Source: Sulfuricurvum sp.
GTDB lineage: Bacteria > Campylobacterota > Campylobacteria > Campylobacterales > Sulfurimonadaceae
DNA: 49,006 bases
Assembly (NCBI GenBank): GCA_003245815.1
Contig: QKCD01000080.1
Location: forward strand, 1-49,006
Reading direction: 5' to 3'
Below are positions 30,006 to 36,894 of the stretch, piece after piece. The notes under the pieces are model-generated. The model saw only the letters and a list, made by a program, of their open reading frames with translations. It was not told where the DNA came from and did not search any database. Made by a program: the position numbers and the translations under genes. The first letter of the stretch is position 1, and each line of letters begins with the position of its first letter.

Positions 30006-31209
30006 AGAAGATGTAGCCGTTGCGCCCCGCCTCCTTCGCCTCGTAAAGGTTGGCGTCGGCCATGGAGAGCATCATGTTCTCATCCAGCGAGAGTGACGGG
30101 ATGAGGGAGGTCGCACCGATCGAAACGGTGAGGACAGCCCCGGCCCGGCTCTGCTCATGGGGGATCTGCAGCGCCTCGACGCTGCTGCAGATCCTCTGGG
30201 CCATTGTCTTGGCGTTCTTCGGATCCCCTTCGGTGATCAGCACCCCGAACTCTTCGCCCCCCAGGCGGAAGAGGTAATCCCCCGGCCGCTTTAGGGCCTC
30301 TTTCAATGCATCCGCCACCGCTTTGAGCGCTTTGTCCCCCTCGATATGGCCGTAGGTGTCATTGAACTTCTTGAAATCGTCGACGTCGAGCATCATAAAG
30401 GTGAGGTAGTTCCCGCTGCGCTTGGCGCGCTTGAGCTCCCGGTCGTAGACCATATTGAAGTAGCGGCGGTTGTAGAGCCCGGTCAGGCTGTCGGTATAGG
30501 AGGCGCTTTCGAGTTTGCTGTTGGCGGCCTTGAGGCTCTTCGTCGTATCCTCCAGCGCCTTCTGCTGGCGGCGGATGCTACTGAAGACCGTATAGGCGAG
30601 CCAGAGCACGGCACCGGTGACGCTGCCGAAGATGATCAGCAGCTGCACAAGGGTGCCGTCATAGGTGCTTAGAAGCTTGCGTCGTTCGAAGCCGGCCACA
30701 TCCTTTTCGTACTGCAGCAGCCGGGAGATCACCTCGCTCACGTCGTCGATGAGCCGGGAGGTGGAGGCGGCGGAGACCCGGCGCACGTTGATCCCCTGGT
30801 GGCAGACGTCGATGATCCGCGCGATGTGGCGGTTTGCCCGCTCCATCGTCGCACCGGCGTAGGCGACGTACTCCTTCTCGGCGTCGCTCTGGTAGTGGGA
30901 GCGGTAGCTGTTCCAGAGCCGGCGGGCGCGGTCGAGGCTCTCGGAGAGTTGTGCGGAGGCCTCGAAGGGGGCCAGGGTGCCATCAGCCAGCTTGAAGACG
31001 GTTGATTCGACGCCGCGGTTGTAGGTGTGCAGGAGCTCGCTCAGTTCGTTGACCGGGGTAAAGGAGCCAAAGTAGAGATTGTCGAGGTTCCGTTTCATTG
31101 CGCTGATGTTGCTGTAGCCGACGATGCCGACGAGCAGCAGTCCGACGCCGATGACGACGAGGAGCAGAAGCAGTTTGGTGTTCAGACGCAGGGAGTGGAT
31201 GAGGCTCAT
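29953..31209 (-). CDS. Membrane-bound diguanylate cyclase with a four-helix sensor
   Basis: A 418-residue protein starting at an ATG with GGGGG six bases upstream; the open frame extends further without a ribosome site. TM1 is at about 11-31. A periplasmic four-helix-bundle sensor of the 4HB_MCP kind follows (about 32-187), then TM2 (188-209), a short coiled coil and GGDEF (about 238-405). The active site is GGEEF (317-321), with an RxxD inhibitory site (RPGD, 308-311), so active and feedback-regulated c-di-GMP synthesis is predicted. There is no EAL domain. The gene is convergent with yciH. Confidence 0.88.
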   Translation of the reverse strand: MSLIHSLRLNTKLLLLLVVIGVGLLLVGIVGYSNISAMKRNLDNLYFGSFTPVNELSELLHTYNRGVESTVFKLADGTLAPFEASAQLSESLDRARRLWNSYRSHYQSDAEKEYVAYAGATMERANRHIARIIDVCHQGINVRRVSAASTSRLIDDVSEVISRLLQYEKDVAGFERRKLLSTYDGTLVQLLIIFGSVTGAVLWLAYTVFSSIRRQQKALEDTTKSLKAANSKLESASYTDSLTGLYNRRYFNMVYDRELKRAKRSGNYLTFMMLDVDDFKKFNDTYGHIEGDKALKAVADALKEALKRPGDYLFRLGGEEFGVLITEGDPKNAKTMAQRICSSVEALQIPHEQSRAGAVLTVSIGATSLIPSLSLDENMMLSMADANLYEAKEAGRNGYIFSTETLTRSHLYSRAGAA

Positions 31210-31272
31210 GATGCCCCCTTTTACATAGCTTAGTCGATCAAAGCAAGATATATACCATGCGGGGGGATAGGG

Positions 31273-31278
31273 TACAAT
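31273..31278 (+). promoter_or_regulatory. -10 box (TACAAT) upstream of a small conserved gene
   Basis: TACAAT lies 22 bases before the ATG at 31301, followed by a purine-rich leader (GGAAAAAAGAGGG) that supplies the ribosome site. No clear -35 box. Confidence 0.45.
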
Positions 31279-31300
31279 AACGGAAAAAAGAGGGCGGTTC

Positions 31301-31618
31301 ATGGCCAAACGCATTATCAAGAGCGACCGGATCAAGCAGATCATCAATAACATTGCGGAGGACTTCCGCTTCTCCAGCGAAATGGGCGACTACGCGCTGC
31401 TCTTCTACAAGGCCGAGACCCAGGGGGTCATCACCGGCAAGGAGATCGACGATATGATCGAGTACGTGACGACGGGACTCGAGGAGCTCGGCAACGACAT
31501 CAGCTGGCGGCAGGAGTACCTGGCGGAGAACCCGGGGACCGACGAGGTGCGGATGCTCGACACGATGAAGACGATCGAAGAGGAGTACCGCGACCTCCTG
31601 GAGTTCCTGAAAAAATAA
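31301..31618 (+). CDS. Small conserved hypothetical protein
   Basis: A 105-residue, highly charged and probably all-helical cytoplasmic protein (MAKRIIKSDRIKQIINNIAEDF...). AGAGGG precedes the start. No domain recognised. The YjdF-like gene follows 17 bases later, and the two are probably co-transcribed. Confidence 0.62.
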   Translation: MAKRIIKSDRIKQIINNIAEDFRFSSEMGDYALLFYKAETQGVITGKEIDDMIEYVTTGLEELGNDISWRQEYLAENPGTDEVRMLDTMKTIEEEYRDLLEFLKK

Positions 31619-31635
31619 CCCCGAGGAGTCCGGCG

Positions 31636-32244
31636 ATGCGAGAACGGCTGCCCTACCTGTTGCTGGCGGGATACCTCCTGCTCTTCCTCCTGCTGGGGAT
31701 CGCCCCCTATGACCGCGCCGTCTGGTGGGCGGAGAACATCCCCATCATGCTCATCGTCGCCGTGCTGGTGGCGACCTATCCGCGCTACCGCTTCTCGGCG
31801 GCGAGCTACCTGATGATGGCGGTGCTGATCGTGCTGCACACGATCGGGGGGCATTTTACCTTCGAGCGGGTCCCCTTCGAGTGGGTTACCGATCTCTTCG
31901 GGTTCGAGCGCAACCACTACGACCGCATCGCCCACTTCAGCGTCGGCTTCTACGCTTTTGCCCTGGCGGAACTGCTGCTGGAGAAGCGGATGGTCCGTTC
32001 ACCGCTGCTGCTCTATACCTTCCCCGTCTTCGCCATCCTCAGCGTGGCGGGGCTTTACGAGATCTTCGAGTGGCTTTACGCCATCAGCGCGGACGCCAGT
32101 GCCGGCATCGCCGTGCTGGGGTCGCAGGGGGACGTCTGGGACGCCCAGAAGGATATGCTCAGCGACGGCCTCGGCAGCCTGCTTGCCGTAGGGATTTTCG
32201 GCTGGTGCTGCCATGAACGGGTACGGGAGCTCGCCCGAAGCTGA
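31636..32244 (+). CDS. DUF2238 (YjdF-like) membrane protein
   Basis: A 202-residue protein with about six membrane helices. Conserved polar blocks FGFERNHYDRIAHFSVGFY and GLYEIFEWLYA, with QGDVWDAQKDMLSDGLGS near the end, are the hallmarks of DUF2238/YjdF. The His, Asp and Glu residues within the membrane suggest ion or small-molecule handling, but function is unknown. GAGGAG precedes the ATG. Confidence 0.85.
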   Translation: MRERLPYLLLAGYLLLFLLLGIAPYDRAVWWAENIPIMLIVAVLVATYPRYRFSAASYLMMAVLIVLHTIGGHFTFERVPFEWVTDLFGFERNHYDRIAHFSVGFYAFALAELLLEKRMVRSPLLLYTFPVFAILSVAGLYEIFEWLYAISADASAGIAVLGSQGDVWDAQKDMLSDGLGSLLAVGIFGWCCHERVRELARS

Positions 32245-32268
32245 CGCAAGTCGTCGGTTTGGCCGGAG

Positions 32269-32382
32269 TCACATCAGAAGCCAGTAGAGAAAGGCCCAGA
32301 GGCCGTAGATGAAGAGGCCGATCGCCCCGAAAACGATCACAATGCGCAGGATGAGGACGGCGAAGAAACGGGCGAGTTTCAC
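32269..32382 (-). CDS. 37-residue single-helix membrane protein
   Basis: A short ORF with a GTG start that overlaps the rhodanese stop (GTGA, 32382-32379). It encodes VKLARFFAVLILRIVIVFG followed by AIGLFIYGLWAFLYWLLM, which is almost entirely hydrophobic after a basic N terminus. The four-base overlap and the perfect hydrophobic pattern argue for a real coupled gene rather than chance. It is convergent with the DUF2238 gene (24-base gap). It may be an accessory subunit of the rhodanese or of a membrane partner; function unknown. Confidence 0.5.
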   Translation of the reverse strand: MKLARFFAVLILRIVIVFGAIGLFIYGLWAFLYWLLM

Positions 32383-32780
32383 GGCGCCGCCGTGTAGGGC
32401 CGAAGGGGCATCTTTTTCGCGATGGCGTCGAGGATGCCGCCGCGGATGTCGATGACATTGTAGTGCAGCTTCTCGGAGAGGAAGTTGGCGACGAGACTGG
32501 TGCGGTTGCCGCTGTTGCAGATGAGGGCGAAGGGCTTCGTCGTGTCGACCTGGGCGTTGAGCGCCGTCAGGAAGGCGTTGACGTCGTAGCGTCCCCGTTC
32601 ATCGAAAAACATGATAGGGATGGAGCCCTTGACGAGGCCGGTACTTTTCCACTCTCCGGGGGTCCGGATGTCGACGATCGGAGTCCCCGATTCGACGAGC
32701 CCGAGGTCGATGTGTTGGCGTGTCACTTCCGCGTGGAGCAGTGCCAGGCCGAGCAGCAGGAAAGCGAGCAGATGTTTCAT
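32379..32780 (-). CDS. Periplasmic rhodanese-like sulfurtransferase
   Basis: A 133-residue protein starting at MKHLLAFLLLGLALLHA, a Sec signal peptide; the frame is open further upstream without a ribosome site. The single rhodanese domain has VDIRTPGEW (N-terminal signature) and the active-site loop ICNSGNRTS, with Cys as the sulfur-carrying residue. It is expected to transfer sulfane sulfur in the periplasm, as fits a sulfur-oxidising lifestyle. The tiny membrane protein gene overlaps its stop. Confidence 0.85.
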   Translation of the reverse strand: MKHLLAFLLLGLALLHAEVTRQHIDLGLVESGTPIVDIRTPGEWKSTGLVKGSIPIMFFDERGRYDVNAFLTALNAQVDTTKPFALICNSGNRTSLVANFLSEKLHYNVIDIRGGILDAIAKKMPLRPYTAAP

Positions 32781-32809
32781 GTTTAACCTCGTGCAGGTTG
32801 AGTTGAGGC

Positions 32810-32819
32810 TATAATTGTA
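32810..32819. promoter_or_regulatory. Overlapping divergent -10 boxes
   Basis: TATAAT on the + strand (32810-32815) and TACAAT on the minus strand (32819-32814) overlap by two bases between the divergent genes at 32780 (-) and 32878 (+). Only one polymerase could use the site at a time. The + gene may alternatively use a later TAAAAT near 32834. Confidence 0.35.
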
Positions 32820-32877
32820 CGGTCTCAAAGGTAATAAAATACTTTTATGTAACACATAAAAAAATCATAGGTTGAAT

Positions 32878-33252
32878 ATGGCAAAAGCATCGGGGAAGAA
32901 GATCGAAAACGCCCAGCGCCTCCGTTACATCAGGGTGCTCGAGCGCTTCAGCAGCAGTATCGTCAACTACCTCTTCAAATCCGAAACAGTGAGCAGGGAG
33001 GCCTTTGACAAGAAGGTCGACAACAACCGCAAATACCTTGACCGGACCGAAACCGTGCCCCTCTACAAGGGGGAGTACAGCGACCTCGAAGCCCTGGTGC
33101 AAAAGATCATCGACTACCGCGGCGGCGATGAGGCGATCGAGACGGTCAAGAGCGAGGTGCTCTACGCCGCCAACCAGATCGAAAAGTCGATGAACCGCCG
33201 CCGCTACAAAAAAGACAAACACTCCACCGACAAGTTCAAAGAGTGGGAGTAA
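32878..33252 (+). CDS. Conserved hypothetical protein
   Basis: A 124-residue basic, helical, soluble protein (MAKASGKKIENAQRLRYIRVLE...), with a lysine-rich end (RRRYKKDKHSTDKFKEWE). The ATG at 32878 is preferred to a TTG two codons earlier. The positive charge would suit nucleic-acid or ribosome binding, but no motif is recognised. It is monocistronic: the dyad and promoter region of the chemosensory operon follow. Confidence 0.58.
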   Translation: MAKASGKKIENAQRLRYIRVLERFSSSIVNYLFKSETVSREAFDKKVDNNRKYLDRTETVPLYKGEYSDLEALVQKIIDYRGGDEAIETVKSEVLYAANQIEKSMNRRRYKKDKHSTDKFKEWE

Positions 33253-33304
33253 CGCCGCATTCCCTGTGAACCGTTGCCTAAAAGGTGATGCTCTTGACCT
33301 CCGA

Positions 33305-33357
33305 TTGTGATAAAAATATCACAACGTGACCGCTGGTTGCGCTTTTTAGGATATAGT
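33305..33357 (+). promoter_or_regulatory. Dyad and -10 region of the chemosensory operon
   Basis: TTGTGATA (33305-33312) and TATCACAA (33317-33324) are perfect 8-base arms separated by AAAA. The half-site TTGTGA resembles that of Crp/Fnr-family regulators, although the spacing is wider than in E. coli CRP sites. TATAGT at 33352-33357 is the best downstream -10 box. That would centre the dyad about 50 bases before the start of transcription, an activator-like position. A TTGACC at 33294-33299 could instead be a -35 box, placing the dyad in a repressor position. Confidence 0.45.
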
Positions 33358-33409
33358 AAGCAGAAGATGCCGACGAAAGCGCGGCAGCAGAATGTGAAGG
33401 ATAGAGCGG

Positions 33410-34402
33410 ATGAAGCAGGGATTTGTGCATCTCTTCGAACATATCGAACTCCTCGAAGCCGCACAGCAGCAGATTCTTGAACGCTGGATGGAACGCAGTG
33501 ACGTTCGCAGCGCGTTGCGGCGCAACGGGATCGGCCCGGAGTTTTTCGGCAGACATTTCGGCAGCCGCGTGATTGCCTATGCCCTCGGCGTTGTAACGGG
33601 CGAACAGCGGCTGGGAAACTGCCCGGTCATCAGCGTAATGCTGGCGATTTTCCGGGAGAAGGAGATCCCGCTGGCGGATCTCTTTGTCGTCTGCGTCCAG
33701 CTGAAAAACACCTTCCTCGATTTCGCCCTGGAGCAGGGGATACTCACCCGGGAGGTTCTCGAGGAGATCGCAGCGCTGCTCGACCACAACTTCGAGGGGG
33801 TGATCAAGGAGTACCTCAATCCGACCGATATCCCGCTGACCTGTTCCATCGTCTGGGAGAAGCCGACCCCGCAACCTGCTTCTTCCGCCGCTCAGACGCC
33901 GAGTATCGCGACACCCCGCAGTGCCTCCCCAGAGACCACCGCCGTCACCTCGGCGGCCGAGTATGCACGGGAGGTGGAAATGGACATGGAGATGATTGAT
34001 GAGCTGATCGAACTTGAACACGAGGCGATCGGCCACCTTGAACTTTTCGAGGACCTTGGGGGACGGACGAAGGAGCACGTCGTCACTCTCTTCCTCCAGT
34101 ACGCCCGTATCCTCAATATGATGCTGGAGTTCCAGCAGCTCGCCTTCGCGCTGAACATGCTGCGCGAACTGCTCGAAAAGACGGAAATCGAGAGTCTCGA
34201 AGCCTCCAACCGGAGCGGGATCGTCATCTATGTCAAGGCGATCATCGACGATCTCAGCCACTGGCGCAACGCGGTTTTCATCGAGAAGAGCGCCGATGAT
34301 ATCCACTACCTGGACAAGACCCTGCTCAGCAGTATCGCGCAGCTGGAGATCATGCTGCTGCCCAATGAAGGGGAAGATGATGATGCGATCGAGTTTTTCT
34401 GA
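33410..34402 (+). CDS. Uncharacterised chemosensory-operon protein with an acidic IEFF tail
   Basis: A 330-residue soluble protein. The N-terminal region (about 1-135) is a helical domain with ILERWMERSDVRSALRRNGI, EFFGRHFGSRVIAY and LADLFVVCVQLKNTF. It resembles, at the level of spaced residues, the N terminus of the next gene's product. A Pro/Thr/Ala-rich linker (about 150-180) follows, then a second all-helical domain (about 185-310). The last residues are EDDDAIEFF, very like the end of the CheZ-like protein at 43036. In CheZ the acidic C-terminal tail binds CheY, so this protein may bind a receiver. I see no DxxxQ phosphatase motif. It is the first gene of the operon. Confidence 0.65.
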   Translation: MKQGFVHLFEHIELLEAAQQQILERWMERSDVRSALRRNGIGPEFFGRHFGSRVIAYALGVVTGEQRLGNCPVISVMLAIFREKEIPLADLFVVCVQLKNTFLDFALEQGILTREVLEEIAALLDHNFEGVIKEYLNPTDIPLTCSIVWEKPTPQPASSAAQTPSIATPRSASPETTAVTSAAEYAREVEMDMEMIDELIELEHEAIGHLELFEDLGGRTKEHVVTLFLQYARILNMMLEFQQLAFALNMLRELLEKTEIESLEASNRSGIVIYVKAIIDDLSHWRNAVFIEKSADDIHYLDKTLLSSIAQLEIMLLPNEGEDDDAIEFF

Positions 34403-34455
34403 TTTGATACGTGCCGGGAAGATGCGCTGCGGCGTCCCCCGCTAAGGAGGCTCCC

Positions 34456-36303
34456 GTGCCGGGCCGCCACGAGCGCATCGCCTCTTTCGACACGGCGTTG
34501 CAACAGGTGCGCGAGCGCTGTCTAGAGGCCTGGACGGCAGATGCGGACATGGCTGCGATCTTTGCCAAATACGGGATGGAGGCCGACTATTTCGCCCGCC
34601 ACTACGCCGCACCCGCCTTCGACGGTTTTGCCGCGTCGGACCCGTCGGCAGAGGGGGAGAGCGTGTCGCGGATGAGCGACTACTTCCGGAACCGGGACAT
34701 GGGGCTGGAGGATATGCACCTGCTATACGGGGCTTTCAGACGGAGTGTGATGGCGTCGCTGCTTCAAAACGGCGGAGGGGACGCGGCACTGCCGGAGGAG
34801 GCGCTCCGGCGTCTCGACGGGCAGTTCGCGGCGCTGTTGCAGTACTACAACCGGGCTCTCTTTCAGCACGAAGATGCGGTCCGGGAGGACCTGCAGCGCT
34901 TCCGGGAGTACCAGAAGGTGATCGATCAGAGTGCTATCGTCTCCAAGACGGACCGGGCGGGCCGGATCACCTATGCCAACAAGGCATTCCGGGAGGTTTC
35001 GGGCTACAGCGAAGCGGAGCTGCTCGGACACCCCCACAGCATGATCCGCCACCCCGATATGGAGGCCGCCTTCTTCAGGGAGCTCTGGGATACGATCCGG
35101 GCGAAAAAGATCTTCCGCGGCATCATCAAAAACCGCAAGAAAAACGGCGACGCCTACTACGTCGACACGACGGTCGTACCCATCCTCGATACCGACAACG
35201 AGATCGTCGAATACATCGCGATGCGCCATGAAATCACCGAACTGGTCGATGCCCTCGAGGCGGCCAAGGCCGCCGAGAAGGCGAAAGATGCGTTTCTCTC
35301 CAACATCTCCCACGAGATCCGCACCCCGCTCAACGCGATCATGGGCTTTGTCGCCATCCTGCAGAAACGGGCGGCAGACGAGACGTCGCGCCACTACCTC
35401 AATATCATTGCCAGCAGCGGCCGGACGCTGATCCGCATCATTAGTGACATCCTCGATTTCTCGAAGATCCGCAGCGGGAAGTTCGGCATCCACCCGCACC
35501 CCTGCAACCCCGTCGAAGAGCTGAGCGCCACCGTGCAGCTCTTCGCCTCCTCTGCCTACGAGAAGCGGCTGGGGTACTACACCTATATCGATCCGCACCT
35601 GCCCGAGAGCCTCGAGATCGACAGCGTGCGCGTCCGGCAGATCGTCGCGAACCTGCTGAGCAACGCCATCAAGTTCTCCGCCGAAGGGGGAAGCGTCAAG
35701 TTCAAGGCGGTCTACGAAGGGGGGGTATTCGCGATCTCCGTGCAGGACCGTGGTATCGGCATTGCACCGGAGAAACAGGATGCCGTCTTCAACGCCTTCG
35801 AACAGGCCGACGGGTCGATCACGCGCCATTACGGCGGAACCGGCCTGGGACTGGCCATCTCTTCGCAGCTGGCATCGCTGATGGGGGGAACGCTGGGGTT
35901 CAAGAGTATTCCGGGAAAAGGGTCGGTCTTCACCCTGAAAATCCCGGCTCCGGCCCGTATGCAGAGCACCGGAAACGGCGTCGCCGGGCCGGATGCCGAA
36001 GTGACGGTGGTGGGCGAAGAGGGCAAAGAGCCGTTGGTCGATCTGGCGGTGCGTTACCTGAAAGCGTTCGGGATGCGGCGGGTCCGCTACGTCCGGGAGC
36101 TCCCCGCCGAAGAGACGGGGAACGTGCTCTGCAGCGCGGCGTCGCCCCTGCTCAACGCGCTGCGACAGCGGAAGGGGAGGCTGATCGTGCTGCTTGAAGC
36201 CCCTTCGCAGGACTTCGACGACGCGCCCGGCGTCCATCTCCTCACCAGTCCCATCCTTCCCGGTGACGTGCTCCGCATGCTGGAGACGCTTTCGCTCCCA
36301 TAG
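34456..36303 (+). CDS. PAS-domain sensor histidine kinase with a degenerate receiver-like tail
   Basis: It starts at a GTG preceded by TAAGGAGG and is 615 residues long. A helical N-terminal domain (about 1-140) is shared in pattern with the preceding protein. Then come an Aer-type PAS domain (about 150-270; MIRHPDMEAAFFRELW), HisKA with His286 (SNISHEIRTPLNAIMGF) and HATPase_c (NLLSNAIKFS, DRGIGI, GGTGLGLAI). The last ~100 residues look like a receiver fold without the phospho-acceptor Asp or conserved Lys. There is no membrane segment, so sensing is cytoplasmic. The receivers at 42651, 43425 and 48257 are possible partners. Confidence 0.85.
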   Translation: MPGRHERIASFDTALQQVRERCLEAWTADADMAAIFAKYGMEADYFARHYAAPAFDGFAASDPSAEGESVSRMSDYFRNRDMGLEDMHLLYGAFRRSVMASLLQNGGGDAALPEEALRRLDGQFAALLQYYNRALFQHEDAVREDLQRFREYQKVIDQSAIVSKTDRAGRITYANKAFREVSGYSEAELLGHPHSMIRHPDMEAAFFRELWDTIRAKKIFRGIIKNRKKNGDAYYVDTTVVPILDTDNEIVEYIAMRHEITELVDALEAAKAAEKAKDAFLSNISHEIRTPLNAIMGFVAILQKRAADETSRHYLNIIASSGRTLIRIISDILDFSKIRSGKFGIHPHPCNPVEELSATVQLFASSAYEKRLGYYTYIDPHLPESLEIDSVRVRQIVANLLSNAIKFSAEGGSVKFKAVYEGGVFAISVQDRGIGIAPEKQDAVFNAFEQADGSITRHYGGTGLGLAISSQLASLMGGTLGFKSIPGKGSVFTLKIPAPARMQSTGNGVAGPDAEVTVVGEEGKEPLVDLAVRYLKAFGMRRVRYVRELPAEETGNVLCSAASPLLNALRQRKGRLIVLLEAPSQDFDDAPGVHLLTSPILPGDVLRMLETLSLP

Positions 36304-36353
36304 CGCGATATCCCGGAAACGGGTGCGTTGAGGCGTACCGAAAATGACAACCG

Positions 36354-36396
36354 TTATCTGTTAACGCAACCGTGCTATAGTAACGCATTACGCGTT
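36354..36396 (+). promoter_or_regulatory. Internal promoter before the PAS / receptor genes
   Basis: TTATCT (36354-36359) and TATAGT (36376-36381) are 16 bases apart, and TG one base before the -10 makes it an extended -10 element. The dyad AACGC-ATTAC-GCGTT (36382-36396) lies immediately downstream, over the predicted start point. The receptor-array genes could therefore be expressed separately from the kinase at 34456. Confidence 0.48.
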
Positions 36397-36456
36397 GTGC
36401 CGCGTCGTCAGCGGCAATCGTACCGTTTCGACGGGATACAAAAAGGGAGGTAAACG

Positions 36457-36885
36457 ATGCCAGTAAAAGATGCTGTAGCGGAAACGGAGGGATTGACCTT
36501 CCTCGATGACGGAGAGGTGCTGTATGACGATCTCTACCTGCTTTCGGAGACCGACGAGCGGGGGATCGTCACCTACGCCAGCGACTCCTTCCTGAGGATC
36601 GCCAACTTTTCGAGGGAGGAACTGGTGGGGCAGCCGCACAACGTCGTGCGCCACCCCGACATGCCCCGGGCCGCGTTCAAATCCCTCTGGACCGACGTAC
36701 AGAGCAAGGGTTTCTGGACGGGGTACGTCAAGAACGCCCGTAAAGGGGGCGGCTTCTACTGGGTCTACGCGACGGTGCTGCGCTCGATGGACAAGAACGG
36801 CAATATCAAGTACGTCTCCATCCGCGTCAAACCCTCGCGCGACGAGATCAAAAAAGCGGAAGCGCTCTACGCGACTTTGGACTAA
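36457..36885 (+). CDS. Single-PAS-domain protein, Aer/CetB type
   Basis: A 142-residue protein made of one PAS domain: LLSETDERGIVTYASDSFL, ELVGQPHNVVRHPDMPRAAFKSLW and KGGGFYWVYATVLRS. The NVVRHPDMP block is typical of the FAD-binding PAS domains of Aer and of Campylobacter CetB. It has no membrane helix. In Campylobacter the PAS protein CetB works with a separate receptor, CetA, for energy taxis. Here the next gene, nine bases later, encodes a membrane-free receptor, so the pair could be a split redox sensor. A ribosome site (GGGAGG) precedes the ATG. Confidence 0.85.
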   Translation: MPVKDAVAETEGLTFLDDGEVLYDDLYLLSETDERGIVTYASDSFLRIANFSREELVGQPHNVVRHPDMPRAAFKSLWTDVQSKGFWTGYVKNARKGGGFYWVYATVLRSMDKNGNIKYVSIRVKPSRDEIKKAEALYATLD

Positions 36886-36894
36886 GGAAGTATC

